NCBI RefSeq assembly: GCF_052180255.1
Contig: NZ_CP197466.1
Coordinates: 1,798,001-1,862,000, forward strand
DNA: 64,000 nt
DNA from: Paenibacillus_AM sp052180255
GTDB lineage: Bacteria; Bacillota; Bacilli; Paenibacillales; NBRC-103111
Direction: 5' to 3'
Shown here: one piece after another, positions 51,873 to 61,791 of the stretch
Layout: every line of letters begins with the position of its first letter
Position numbering within the stretch: the first letter of the stretch is position 1
The notes under the pieces: model-generated
The model's database searches: none
What the model was told of the DNA's origin: nothing
Seen by the model: only the letters and a program-made list of their open reading frames with translations
Translations under genes and position numbers: made by a program

Positions 51873-53321
51873 GTGGATGTTTTTTTGCTGCATTCAAATG
51901 AGAAGGAATTAGAACCCTTGCTTCCACTTCTAACGATCCCAAATGGGGACCGCTTGCCAGTAGCATTCAAAGGCGGGACTATCATTGGCTGGGGGAAGTA
52001 TCGCAAAGTAAATCATATCGGAACAGAAAAATGTGTGCAGCTTCAGCTTCTCATGCCTGTTATACGATGTATGCAGCCATTGAAGCGCGATGAGATCCTG
52101 CAATTGCATGGTGTGAAAACGCTCCGTTCGCATGGGAAGAAAGCAGATGAGAATGGTTCTAATTTACCCCATTTATTCCGGGTTTCGGTCTTTGGACTTG
52201 AAGCTCTTTCCGTTTATCAGCGAAAAAATCGAGGCATGCTCTCTTTACAGGGAGGGCTAAGGGAGCCCATTCGATATGAAGAGGTCAATATTCATGATAC
52301 GCCACGCTCGTATCATGTGAATAGAGCGATTCGGGAAGCAGTTAAAGCGATATATGTACTCGGATTGGATTATGGAGATGTGCGGGTCGGCGTAACAGCC
52401 AGCGGGCATACCGTTATCTTGGATGTGAATCCTGAAGCTGATCTGACTCTAGCGTGTAATGCTGAGAATTATGCGAATGCAATGAATCGGTATACGGCTG
52501 CTGTGGCAGAAGAGGAGAAGGGGGAGAGGACCCTTCTCCTGGGTGCGGACCCGGAATTTTTATTAATGAATGAGCGTGGCAAAATCGTCGCAGCTTCCCA
52601 TTATATGGAGCGCACAGGAGAGGTGGGCTGTGACGCGATCGTACTAAGTGGTCATCGAGTCATTCTGCCTTTGGCAGAGCTGCGTCCCGAGCCAAGTACG
52701 CAGCCGCGCGAGCTGGTGCGTAACTTACGCAAGACGATGCTTCTCGCATCACAAATGATTAATGATCCTTCCCTGAGATGGATTGCAGGTGGTATGCCGG
52801 TCAAAGGGTTCGCTCTTGGTGGTCATATTCACTTCTCAGGTGTGATGCTGCAAAGCGATCTGCTTCGCGCACTAGATAATTACCTCGCCCTTCCTCTCTT
52901 ACTCATTGAAAATGATCAGGATCAGCGTAGACGCCCTCGATATGGTTGGTTAGGTGACTTTCGTCGTCAGCCACATGGTGGCTTTGAGTATCGAACATTG
53001 GCGTCGTGGCTTAGTTCTCCAACCGTTACAAAAGGCGTCGTGGCGCTCGCTAAGCTCATTGGTGAAAATTATCGTTTATTGAAGGTGCGTCCACTAGATC
53101 AAATTGATATCCAGCGGATGTTTTATCAAGGAAAAAAAGAACAATTAGTGGGGGTTGTAAGCCGATTATGGAAAGAATTAGAAAATTTGTCCAGCTATGA
53201 GTTATATTCGACCTATCTGGATCCACTGAAAGAGCGTGTGTTGAATAGAAGAGAACTGCAAAGCCAACACGATTTTCGCATTCCTTGGAAAATAAAACCA
53301 AATTATACATTCATCCAATAG
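51873..53321 (+). CDS. Putative amidoligase (COOH-NH2 ligase type 2)-domain protein
   Basis: 482 residues. The C-terminal half carries GADPEFLLMNERGKIV, LAELRPEPS, FALGGHIHFSGV and HGGFEYRTLASWL: the GADPEF and GGHIH signatures of amidoligases related to glutamine synthetase/GCS, first described in phage phiEco32-like proteins. Such enzymes join a carboxyl and an amine using ATP. The N-terminal half is unrecognised, though DYGDVRVGVTASGHTVILDVNPEAD looks ATP-grasp-like. Start GTG after AAGGAAGGGG. Sitting between cotE and mutS it might modify spore coat proteins or peptides, which is inference. Confidence 0.82.
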   Translation: MDVFLLHSNEKELEPLLPLLTIPNGDRLPVAFKGGTIIGWGKYRKVNHIGTEKCVQLQLLMPVIRCMQPLKRDEILQLHGVKTLRSHGKKADENGSNLPHLFRVSVFGLEALSVYQRKNRGMLSLQGGLREPIRYEEVNIHDTPRSYHVNRAIREAVKAIYVLGLDYGDVRVGVTASGHTVILDVNPEADLTLACNAENYANAMNRYTAAVAEEEKGERTLLLGADPEFLLMNERGKIVAASHYMERTGEVGCDAIVLSGHRVILPLAELRPEPSTQPRELVRNLRKTMLLASQMINDPSLRWIAGGMPVKGFALGGHIHFSGVMLQSDLLRALDNYLALPLLLIENDQDQRRRPRYGWLGDFRRQPHGGFEYRTLASWLSSPTVTKGVVALAKLIGENYRLLKVRPLDQIDIQRMFYQGKKEQLVGVVSRLWKELENLSSYELYSTYLDPLKERVLNRRELQSQHDFRIPWKIKPNYTFIQ

Positions 53322-53397
53322 TACCTAGCAACTTTTTTGAGAGAAGCCATGTTATAATAGAGAAAGCAAAACGGATCACGATTAGTTGGAGGAAATT

Positions 53398-56160
53398 ATG
53401 GTTCAATATACACCCATGATACAACAATATTTAGCAGTCAAGGCACAAGTGCCAGATGCTTTTTTGTTTTTTAGATTAGGCGATTTTTATGAATTGTTTT
53501 TTGATGATGCGATAAATGCGACACGTGAATTAGGAATTACACTTACAGGACGAGGAGGCGGCGCAGAAGAGAAAATTCCGATGTGTGGCGTTCCTTATCA
53601 TGCAGCAGAGGGATATATTGCACGTCTTGTTGAAAAAGGATACAAAGTAGCCATTTGCGAACAGGTCGAAAATCCTGCAGAAGCGAAGGGCGTCGTACGC
53701 AGGGAAATTGTACGTATTGTGACACCAGGAACAGTGATGGACAGTAAACTTCTTGGGGAGAAGATGAACAATTATATCGTCTCCGTAGTTAAAGATGGGG
53801 AGCAAAGCACGATTGCAGCGTGTGACATCTCGACAGGAGAGCTGTATGTAACGACTGTCATGGGTGGGATTCAAGCAATCCTAGATGAGTGGAACGTCTA
53901 TGATCCCTCAGAGACCATTGCAAATGAGCAGCTGATAGAGGAGCTTCGTTCCGGCCTATCTATTGGCATGAAACCAGCTGTATTTACTCCGTGGGAGCAG
54001 GAAGATCAAGAACTTCTAATTGAGCATTTTGGTGAATCAATTGCAGAAGTACAAGCCTTATCCGTGCATGGTAAACGTTGTGTATCGATGTTGTTGACTT
54101 ATTTACGTGAGACACAGAAGCGGGCATTAACGCATGTGAAGCAAATTCGTAAGTATGAAGCTGCACAGTTCATGACGATGGACCCTTTTACAAGACGGAA
54201 TTTAGAACTGTTAGAAACCGTTCGAGAGCGCAGCAAAAAAGGCTCGCTGCTCTGGATGCTGGATGCGACTGTTACAGCGATGGGCGCTAGAATGCTGCGT
54301 CGTTGGATTGAAAAGCCGCTAATGAGTAAGGCGCTCATCGATGAACGATTAGAGGCAGTTGAAAAGCTTCACGGCAATCTGATCGCGCGTGATGATGTAC
54401 GCACGGCACTAAAAGAAGTGTATGATCTTGAGCGCTTAGTGGCACGTATCTCTTATGGCAATGCGAATGCGCGTGATTTGATCGCTCTGAAAGTATCAAT
54501 TGCCCAAGTGCCTGGGCTGCAGGAAGCTTGTTATGCTTCGAAATCAACGACTTTAGCGGGTCTTGCTAATCAGATGGACCCTTGTACGGATATATTGGAA
54601 TGGATAGATCTTGCACTTGTTGAAGACCCACCAGTATCGGTTCGCGATGGCGGGATGATTAAGCAAGGATATGATGCTTATCTGGACAAGCTTCGAGAGG
54701 CAAGTGCTGGCGGTAAACAGTGGATTGCGGAGCTGGAGCGTCGGGAGCGTGAGGCGACCGGCATTAAATCTTTGAAAGTAGGGTTTAATAAAGTATTTGG
54801 TTATTTTATAGAAGTGACCAAAGCGAATGCGAGTTCATTGCCTGAGGGGCGCTATGAGCGTAAACAGACGCTAGCGAACGCAGAGCGTTATATTACACCT
54901 GAATTAAAAGAGCAAGAAGCTCTTATTCTTGAAGCACAAGATAAAATGGTTGACTTAGAGCACGAATTGTTTACAGCCCTTCGTGAGCGTATTTCGGCAC
55001 AAATGTCACGTTTGCAGCGATTAGCGGAGCATATTGCTGCTGTTGATGTACTGCAAGGATTTGCTCATGTCAGTGCAGCGAATCGTTACACCAAGCCGCA
55101 AGTAACAACTGGATACGATTTCCATATAAAAGCAGGGCGCCATCCTGTTGTAGAGGCTGTTACTGAAGGTAGAACATTTATAGCCAATGCGACGGATCTA
55201 TCTGAAGCTGAAAGCCGTATGTTGTTGATAACAGGGCCGAATATGGCGGGTAAAAGTACGTATATGCGTCAAGTTGCTGTTATCTCGATTATGGCGCAAA
55301 TCGGTTGTTATGTGCCTGCTGATGAAGCGACGATTCCGATTATTGATCGGATTTTCACGCGTATTGGTGCGGCGGATGATTTGATTGGCGGTCAAAGTAC
55401 GTTTATGGTTGAGATGATGGATATCCAGGTCATGACTGCGAAAGCTACGGCACGTTCATTAGTCATTATTGATGAACTGGGTCGGGGTACTTCTACGGGT
55501 GAAGGTATGGCGATTGCGCAAGCGGTAATCGAACATTTACATGATCATACGGGCTGTAAAACGCTCGTATCGACTCACTTCCATGAGCTTGCGCATTTAG
55601 AAGAGGGTTTATCTTATCTACGTAATTATTGCATGGCGGTAAAAGAGAGCGACTCCGGTGTAACCTTCCTTCGTAAGCTTATTCCCGGAGCGGCAAGCAC
55701 TTCTTACGGCATCTATTGCGCTGAAGTAGCGGGTCTTCCTTCGGAGATAATTACCCGCTCATATGAGCTGCTGCAGGCCTTTGAGCTGCGAGCAGGCAAT
55801 CTTGAGGCCGCCGCATCACTTATCGGCGGTGAAGTAGCGGCTGCGGTTAGGACGCAGCCGAGTGTGAATTTGGCTGCCGCAACAGCGCAGCCGGAAGTTT
55901 CTGCGGCAGCGGATTATCCCGCCGCAGGAACCGTTGCTGAGTCTGCTGTGCAGCAGCTCAGCCTGTTCGATGATGCGGCGGACACTGGAGCGCCGCAAGC
56001 ACCAGCTTCGCTGCCCGAAGCTGCGAAAGCAGCTGCAGTTGACAGCGTAGACCCGAAGCAGCGCGATGTGATCGACGCCTTAAAGGCGGTCGATTTAATT
56101 AACATGACACCGCTGCAGGCCATGAATCTTTTATATGAGTTAAAAAATAGGATAGGGTGA
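53398..56160 (+). CDS. mutS: DNA mismatch repair protein MutS
   Basis: 920 residues from the ATG at 53398, five bases after GGAGG; a TTG at 53386 is less likely. Mismatch-reading N-terminus (FFRLGDFYELFFDDA), Walker A near 612 (GPNMAGKSTYMRQ), DELGRGTSTGEG. Recognises mispairs and recruits MutL. After about residue 800 comes an unusually long Ala/Pro-rich linker encoded by GC-rich DNA, in which a beta-clamp-binding motif QLSLF lies near residue 853. That linker makes it longer than Bacillus MutS. Confidence 0.97.
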   Translation: MVQYTPMIQQYLAVKAQVPDAFLFFRLGDFYELFFDDAINATRELGITLTGRGGGAEEKIPMCGVPYHAAEGYIARLVEKGYKVAICEQVENPAEAKGVVRREIVRIVTPGTVMDSKLLGEKMNNYIVSVVKDGEQSTIAACDISTGELYVTTVMGGIQAILDEWNVYDPSETIANEQLIEELRSGLSIGMKPAVFTPWEQEDQELLIEHFGESIAEVQALSVHGKRCVSMLLTYLRETQKRALTHVKQIRKYEAAQFMTMDPFTRRNLELLETVRERSKKGSLLWMLDATVTAMGARMLRRWIEKPLMSKALIDERLEAVEKLHGNLIARDDVRTALKEVYDLERLVARISYGNANARDLIALKVSIAQVPGLQEACYASKSTTLAGLANQMDPCTDILEWIDLALVEDPPVSVRDGGMIKQGYDAYLDKLREASAGGKQWIAELERREREATGIKSLKVGFNKVFGYFIEVTKANASSLPEGRYERKQTLANAERYITPELKEQEALILEAQDKMVDLEHELFTALRERISAQMSRLQRLAEHIAAVDVLQGFAHVSAANRYTKPQVTTGYDFHIKAGRHPVVEAVTEGRTFIANATDLSEAESRMLLITGPNMAGKSTYMRQVAVISIMAQIGCYVPADEATIPIIDRIFTRIGAADDLIGGQSTFMVEMMDIQVMTAKATARSLVIIDELGRGTSTGEGMAIAQAVIEHLHDHTGCKTLVSTHFHELAHLEEGLSYLRNYCMAVKESDSGVTFLRKLIPGAASTSYGIYCAEVAGLPSEIITRSYELLQAFELRAGNLEAAASLIGGEVAAAVRTQPSVNLAAATAQPEVSAAADYPAAGTVAESAVQQLSLFDDAADTGAPQAPASLPEAAKAAAVDSVDPKQRDVIDALKAVDLINMTPLQAMNLLYELKNRIG

Positions 56161-56165
56161 GAGAC

Positions 56166-57602
56166 ATGGTAGGTAGGGGTTCTTTTCGTAAAAAAATGAT
56201 AACAGCAATGACGGCAGTTATTGTGACGCTAGCAGCACCAACTTCGGTTTTTGCAGTTACGAACAAGACTGTGCAGGAAGTACGGGATAAGCTATCGACT
56301 TATCATTTAAGTGGAGTGACGGCAGACAAGCTGGCTAATCTGTCGATTAAGGAAATGCTGGAGAAATTGAATGATCCATACACAAATTTTTTCACTGCAG
56401 ATGAAATGAAAAAATTTCTTTCTTTAGTTGATAATACGTATGTTGGTATCGGCGTTCGATTGAATGTGGATACAAAAGGTGTTTTTATACAGCATGTGTT
56501 TAGTAGTTCTCCTGCGGAAAAGGCAGGGGTACTTACAGGGGACTATATTTACGCCGTTAACGAAGAGCCGATTAGTGGCTTGTCTACGGAAGAAGTAAGC
56601 AAGCGCATGCTGGGTAAAGAAAATACAACGATGCTGCTTACAGTTGAACGAAATGGTAAAAAACTAGATCTTCCAATGACACGTAAACAACTACAAGTTC
56701 CGATTATTACAACGAAGCAATTTAGTAATGGAGTTGGATATTTAGCACTTAGCACTTTCGCAAGTGATGCGGATGAGCAATTTGCGAAAGCATTAGAAAC
56801 TTTTCGTAAAGAAGATACGAATGCTCTTATTCTAGATTTCCGTAATAATGGTGGCGGTTATGTACAGGTAGCAGAAAATATCGCATCAAATTTTATTCGT
56901 GAAGGCGTCGTTTTGCATACGATTGATCGCAATAATCAAGATGAGGTAACATCCATTAAAGACGGCAAAACTTTTGACAAACCCGTATTTATCCTAGTTA
57001 ATGGGGAAAGCGCAAGTGCAACGGAGTTACTTACAGGCATTCTTCAAGACTATGGAAAAGCACGCGTTATTGGACAGCAAAGCTTTGGCAAAGGTGTGAT
57101 GCAGAAGACGTTCGCGTTATCTGAAGGCAACTATATAAAAATAACGACGAACGAATATTTAACACCAAAACTTCACAAGGTGAACAAAGTTGGCATTACA
57201 CCGGATGATAAAGTGTATGGCGACCTTGCGCAGTTGATATTTGCCTTACGAAGTGCAGATTCGAAGCCTCTGAAGCTAGAGTGGAACTCAAAGGGATACG
57301 TTCTAAATGGGATTGAAGTGGATGATGGAACAAAGATCGAACGCAAGGACAATCAGGTGTACGTTCCAGCACGTACAATTGCTGCTCTAATCGGTGCAAC
57401 GATTACGTGGAATGAGAAACGTGGTGCTGTAGAACTGACGACCGATCAAGGCACAACGACTTTCCAAGAAGCACCGGGTTCCATGTTTATGAGTGAAAAA
57501 GGTATTGCTTATTTGGACATCGCGAAACTTATGCAAGCGACGAATCGTTTGACATTTAAAGATACGAATAATCAAGTAACGTTTGAAGTTGTAAAGGAGT
57601 AA
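56166..57602 (+). CDS. S41-family C-terminal processing peptidase with C-terminal stalk domain
   Basis: 478 residues from ATG 56166 (a GTG at 56157 is possible). Signal peptide ending near VFAVT; PDZ domain about 80-160 (VGIGVRLNVDTKGVFIQHV); tail-specific protease with catalytic Ser in NGESASATELL and Lys in SFGKGVMQKT; then a copper-amine-oxidase-like stalk domain (VYVPARTIAALIGATITWNE). Secreted, membrane-side protease. Wedged between mutS and mutL with a 4-bp overlap or near-abutment, but with no functional link to repair known. Confidence 0.88.
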   Translation: MVGRGSFRKKMITAMTAVIVTLAAPTSVFAVTNKTVQEVRDKLSTYHLSGVTADKLANLSIKEMLEKLNDPYTNFFTADEMKKFLSLVDNTYVGIGVRLNVDTKGVFIQHVFSSSPAEKAGVLTGDYIYAVNEEPISGLSTEEVSKRMLGKENTTMLLTVERNGKKLDLPMTRKQLQVPIITTKQFSNGVGYLALSTFASDADEQFAKALETFRKEDTNALILDFRNNGGGYVQVAENIASNFIREGVVLHTIDRNNQDEVTSIKDGKTFDKPVFILVNGESASATELLTGILQDYGKARVIGQQSFGKGVMQKTFALSEGNYIKITTNEYLTPKLHKVNKVGITPDDKVYGDLAQLIFALRSADSKPLKLEWNSKGYVLNGIEVDDGTKIERKDNQVYVPARTIAALIGATITWNEKRGAVELTTDQGTTTFQEAPGSMFMSEKGIAYLDIAKLMQATNRLTFKDTNNQVTFEVVKE

Positions 57603-57608
57603 TGGCTA

Positions 57609-59591
57609 ATGGGTAACATTCGATTGCTAAGCGAGCAGATCGCCAATCAGATTGCTGCGGGGGAAGTGGTAGAGCGTCCTTCATCTGTTGTAAAAGAATT
57701 AGTCGAGAATGCTGTCGATGCTGGATCAACGCGCATCGATGTTGCCATAGAAGAAGGCGGTCTGCAATATATCCGTGTTGCTGATAACGGAACAGGTATG
57801 GAACCCGACGATTGTGAAATTGCATTCAGTCGCCATGCTACGAGTAAAATTGCGACGACCAAAGATTTATTTGCTATCCGTACTTTAGGGTTTAGAGGGG
57901 AGGCATTGCCGAGTATTTCGGCTGTTTCCAAACTAGAATGCACAACTTCCTCAACAGAAGATGGTCTTGGCCGGAAAATAGCGATCGATGGTGGCAATGT
58001 CCGTGAACTTTGCGAGACGACCGCTACGCGTGGAACAGAGATGGTCGTGCGTGAGTTATTTTATAACACACCTGCTCGGCTTAAATATATGAAAAGCATC
58101 CAGACGGAGTTAGGTCATGTATCTGATTACATGTATCGCCTAGCTTTAGCGCATCCGAACATCGCATTTACGTTGAAGCATAATGGAAACCAATTGATGC
58201 AAACCTTAGGTAATGGAGATTTACAACAAGTTATCGCTGCGATTTATGGTACAGCGGTAGGGAAGGGTATGCTTCCAATCAAAGGGGAGACATTGGATTA
58301 CCAAGTGCATGGATTTATTTCCTTACCGGAGATTACGCGTGCGAACCGTGGTGGGATTACTCTGATTATCAATGGTAGATATGTGCGTAATTTTGCAATA
58401 AACGCTGCAATCTTACAAGGTTATCATACCTTATTACCCATCAATCGTTATCCAATTGTCGTGCTTCATATTGATATGGACCCATCACTGATTGATGTGA
58501 ATGTCCATCCTTCCAAGCTGGAAGTGAGATTTAGTAAAGAAACGGAGCTCACTCAGTCGGTAGATCAGCTGATTAAGATGACACTAGGTCGTGAGGTGTT
58601 AATTCCTCATGCTGGGGCAGGGACTGTATCGACTCGCACTAAAGGTGTTGTGATTCAAGAACAGATGGATTTATATCGCCCACAAGCTGAAAATCGCGCT
58701 CAGAGGCCACCTTCTAGCTCTATACAGCCCAAAGTAGATCGTCCATTGCCAGCAGATAATCAGTCTGATTATCGTAAGGATAACCTGCCAATTTCTTATT
58801 CGAAATTTCCGGAGTCAGATCAACCGAAGTCTGGTAATTTGCCCTCGAATCGTTTCCAAGGTACAATGAACAGGAGTGCCGAGCCCATACGCAATTATAG
58901 TCCATTGCCTTCTCGGACGGAATATTCGGCTGCAGATATTCGCCAAGGGACACGAGCATTTATGGATGCGATGCCTCTTCCACAGGAAGAAAGCAAGACA
59001 ACTCCATCGTTCCCAAGTTTATCTCCAATAGGACAATTGCATGGCACCTATTTATTAGCTCAAAATGAACAAGGATTGTACATGATTGATCAGCATGCAG
59101 CACATGAACGGATGAATTATGAATACTATTTCCACAAGTTCGGCAATCCGGAGCAAGCGAGTCAGCAGCTGCTTGTACCGTTAACGCTGGAGTTTACACC
59201 GTCAGAAGCACAAATATTGGAGCAGAAATTGAACCAATTAGAGCTAGTTGGTGTACACTTGGAAAGTTTTGGTGGAAACTCTTTTATCGTAAGATCCTAT
59301 CCGCACTGGCTGCCAGAGGGTGAAGAGAAAGCCATTGTGGAAGAGATGTGTGACCTGCTGTTGAATGAGAAAAAAGGAATTGAACTCGCCAAGCTTCGTG
59401 AGAAAGCGGCGATTATGTGCTCTTGTAAAGCATCAATTAAAGCAAATCAGAATCTAAGCATAGCAGAAATGGAAGCCCTACTAGATCGACTCGGGGCTTG
59501 CTCCAATCCGTATACGTGTCCGCATGGTAGACCGATTGTAGTCTCCTTTACTACCTATGAATTGGAAAAAATGTTTAAACGGGTGATGTAA
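57609..59591 (+). CDS. mutL: DNA mismatch repair protein MutL
   Basis: 660 residues. N-terminal GHKL ATPase (ELVENAVDAGSTRIDV, GFRGEALPSI), a disordered Pro/Ser-rich linker about 360-460, and the C-terminal endonuclease motif DQHAAHERMNYE (DQHA-x2-E-x4-E) near 494, plus zinc-site elements SCKASIKAN and CPHGRP. It therefore has nicking activity, as expected in bacteria without MutH. Seven bp after the protease gene. Confidence 0.97.
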   Translation: MGNIRLLSEQIANQIAAGEVVERPSSVVKELVENAVDAGSTRIDVAIEEGGLQYIRVADNGTGMEPDDCEIAFSRHATSKIATTKDLFAIRTLGFRGEALPSISAVSKLECTTSSTEDGLGRKIAIDGGNVRELCETTATRGTEMVVRELFYNTPARLKYMKSIQTELGHVSDYMYRLALAHPNIAFTLKHNGNQLMQTLGNGDLQQVIAAIYGTAVGKGMLPIKGETLDYQVHGFISLPEITRANRGGITLIINGRYVRNFAINAAILQGYHTLLPINRYPIVVLHIDMDPSLIDVNVHPSKLEVRFSKETELTQSVDQLIKMTLGREVLIPHAGAGTVSTRTKGVVIQEQMDLYRPQAENRAQRPPSSSIQPKVDRPLPADNQSDYRKDNLPISYSKFPESDQPKSGNLPSNRFQGTMNRSAEPIRNYSPLPSRTEYSAADIRQGTRAFMDAMPLPQEESKTTPSFPSLSPIGQLHGTYLLAQNEQGLYMIDQHAAHERMNYEYYFHKFGNPEQASQQLLVPLTLEFTPSEAQILEQKLNQLELVGVHLESFGGNSFIVRSYPHWLPEGEEKAIVEEMCDLLLNEKKGIELAKLREKAAIMCSCKASIKANQNLSIAEMEALLDRLGACSNPYTCPHGRPIVVSFTTYELEKMFKRVM

Positions 59592-59596
59592 TCAGC

Positions 59597-60370
59597 GTGA
59601 TAGTAACAACTTCGTATTCTCCTTCTTCGGAACTGCTTGCCAAAGCGCATGACCTAGCAGCGCAGCTGGGTTGGCGGTTTGTGCCGCGGTTTCGGGAATC
59701 CATGGAAAGCCTGAGAATCAGTCATAATTGTGACCAGATATTACTCGTAGGCAGAGATCAATTGCAATGTTTTGTGGGAGATGCTCCTCCTATTTATTTT
59801 CATCCCAGCATGGCACAAATTCGAGTTAAACGCTTAATGCATGGGGAACAAGATGGACTCATAACGGCAGCAGATGTTCAACAAGGGGATAGCGTTCTAG
59901 ACTGTACAGCTGGCTTAGCTGCGGATTCAGTCGTGCTCTCTTATGCGGTTGGGGACACAGGAACAGTTGTAGCATTGGATAGTCAGCTTGTCATCTGTTT
60001 GTTATTAGCAGAGGGATTACAGCGGTACGCCTCAGAGGTAAAAGCGCTTGAGCAGGCGATGAGGCGCGTGGAGATCAAATGCAGTGATCATCTTTCTTAT
60101 TTACAGCAGCAGGCTGATAATAGTGTAGATATTGTTTATTTTGATCCGATGTTTCGTCGTCCTATTGAGGAGTCCAGCTCCATTAGTCCACTACGCAGAG
60201 TCGCTAATCCGGATGCGCTAACGGCAGCAGCTGTCAGTGAAGCCATGCGCGTTGCACGCAAACGGGTTGTAATGAAAGAAGTCTTTTATAGTGGTGAGTT
60301 CGCTAGACTCGGCTTTACAACCGTACATCGGAGTGGCTCGAAACTAGCTTACGGAGTGATTACATGTTAA
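59597..60370 (+). CDS. RsmJ-like class I SAM-dependent methyltransferase
   Basis: 257 residues. SAM motif VLDCTAGLAADSVVLSYA and catalytic-site DIVYFDPMFRRP resemble RsmJ (16S rRNA guanine-N2 methyltransferase) and its Firmicute homologues; rRNA is the probable target. GTG start, weak ribosome site; starts 5 bp after mutL and overlaps miaA by 7 bp, so coupled translation. Confidence 0.8.
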   Translation: MIVTTSYSPSSELLAKAHDLAAQLGWRFVPRFRESMESLRISHNCDQILLVGRDQLQCFVGDAPPIYFHPSMAQIRVKRLMHGEQDGLITAADVQQGDSVLDCTAGLAADSVVLSYAVGDTGTVVALDSQLVICLLLAEGLQRYASEVKALEQAMRRVEIKCSDHLSYLQQQADNSVDIVYFDPMFRRPIEESSSISPLRRVANPDALTAAAVSEAMRVARKRVVMKEVFYSGEFARLGFTTVHRSGSKLAYGVITC

Positions 60371-61320
60371 CAAATATAGAACCGAAACCGCCGCTTCTCG
60401 TCTTGGTAGGGCCAACAGCAGTAGGAAAGACCCAATTAAGCTTAACCCTTGCAGAACAGTATAAGTGTGAGATTATCTCCGGTGATTCGATGCAAGTGTA
60501 TCGAGGTATGGATATTGGAACAGCTAAAGTGAGTATGGAAGAGCGTGCGCGCGTTCCACATCACATGATCGATATCCATGATCCAAGCGATGCTTTTTCA
60601 GTAGCAGAATTCCAAGAACGTGTGAGAGACCTAATTCCCCAGATTAACAATCGGGGACATTTACCTTTCATCGTGGGTGGAACCGGACTCTATGTGGAGT
60701 CTGTCTGTTATAATTATCAATTCTCAGAAGCTAATTCAGATGAACAGCTGCGACAAGAACTAGATACATATGCGATTGAGCATGGTGATCAAGCTCTTCA
60801 CGATATGCTAAGAGAAGTTGATCCTGCATCTGCAGATCGATTGCATCCGAATGATCGTAGACGAATCATACGCGCAATTGAGGTATTTCGTGTAACCGGA
60901 ACGAAACTTTCTGAGCAGCTTGCTGGTCAGAAGAAGGAGTCTCCTTACAACTTATGCATTGTAGGTTTAACAATGGATCGAGCACTTCTTTATAAGCGTA
61001 TTGAAGAGCGTGTGGATGAGATGATGCAGCAGGGATTACTGGATGAGGTTAAACGATTGCTTGCTGAAGGATATGATCCCTATTCCGTAGCCATGCAAGG
61101 GCTTGGATACAAAGAAATGGTCGGCCATTTGCAAGGTGAATATTCGCTCGAGGGTGCTATAGAGCTGCTCAAACGAGATACAAGACGTTTTGCTAAACGT
61201 CAATTATCCTGGTTCCGCCATATGAAGGATATTCACTGGGTGGATGTTACGGAGATCACAAATTTTTCTGCCCATTTGGCAAATATTAATGATATAATAA
61301 CAGGAAAGATTGTACAATAA
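60364..61320 (+). CDS. miaA: tRNA dimethylallyltransferase MiaA
   Basis: 318 residues. P-loop VGPTAVGKTQLS, ISGDSMQVYRGMDIGTAK, VGGTGLYV and RRIIRAIEV. Adds a dimethylallyl group to A37 of tRNAs reading UNN codons. Follows mutL as in many bacteria, and hfq comes next, a widespread arrangement. Confidence 0.97.
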   Translation: MLTNIEPKPPLLVLVGPTAVGKTQLSLTLAEQYKCEIISGDSMQVYRGMDIGTAKVSMEERARVPHHMIDIHDPSDAFSVAEFQERVRDLIPQINNRGHLPFIVGGTGLYVESVCYNYQFSEANSDEQLRQELDTYAIEHGDQALHDMLREVDPASADRLHPNDRRRIIRAIEVFRVTGTKLSEQLAGQKKESPYNLCIVGLTMDRALLYKRIEERVDEMMQQGLLDEVKRLLAEGYDPYSVAMQGLGYKEMVGHLQGEYSLEGAIELLKRDTRRFAKRQLSWFRHMKDIHWVDVTEITNFSAHLANINDIITGKIVQ

Positions 61321-61400
61321 AGCGAATATACTTCAAGACAAAGTTTCGTACACAATAGACGACCAAATAATGAGAGCTTATTTATGAGGGGGACCTTCTG

Positions 61401-61640
61401 ATGAAAAATTCCATTAATATTCAAGACACTTTTCTTAATCAGTTACGTAAAGAAAGCATTCCGGTTACCGTTTATTTAACGAACGGTTTTCAAATCAGAG
61501 GGATTATTCGTGCATTTGACAATTTTACAATTATTATTGATTCCGAAGGCCGTCAACAAATGGTGTATAAGCACGCCATTTCTACTTTTACACCACAACG
61601 CTCGGTGTCTTTGATGCAAGAAAGCCAGCCCAATGTATAG
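61401..61640 (+). CDS. hfq: RNA-binding protein Hfq
   Basis: 79 residues, Sm fold: NIQDTFLNQLRKESIPVTVYL, NGFQIRGIIRAFDNFTIII and the YKHAIST Sm2 motif. Hexameric RNA chaperone. Ribosome site GAGGGGGACC. 80 bp after miaA; terminator after it. Confidence 0.96.
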   Translation: MKNSINIQDTFLNQLRKESIPVTVYLTNGFQIRGIIRAFDNFTIIIDSEGRQQMVYKHAISTFTPQRSVSLMQESQPNV

Positions 61641-61690
61641 AAACGCAACCTTTACCACAAATTGAACGTATAATACAATACGACGCAGGA

Positions 61691-61721
61691 GAGCAACCTT
61701 ATCCAATAGGGTTGTTCTTTT
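61691..61721 (+). terminator. Terminator after hfq
   Basis: GAGCAACCTTAT / ATAGGGTTGTTC with G-T pairs, followed by TTTTGTT. Confidence 0.75.
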
Positions 61722-61791
61722 GTTAAGTCATCATTATAGAAAAGACTCGATGAATAAATCGGGCTCGAGAAAGAAAGGGAGTCGGTAGAGG

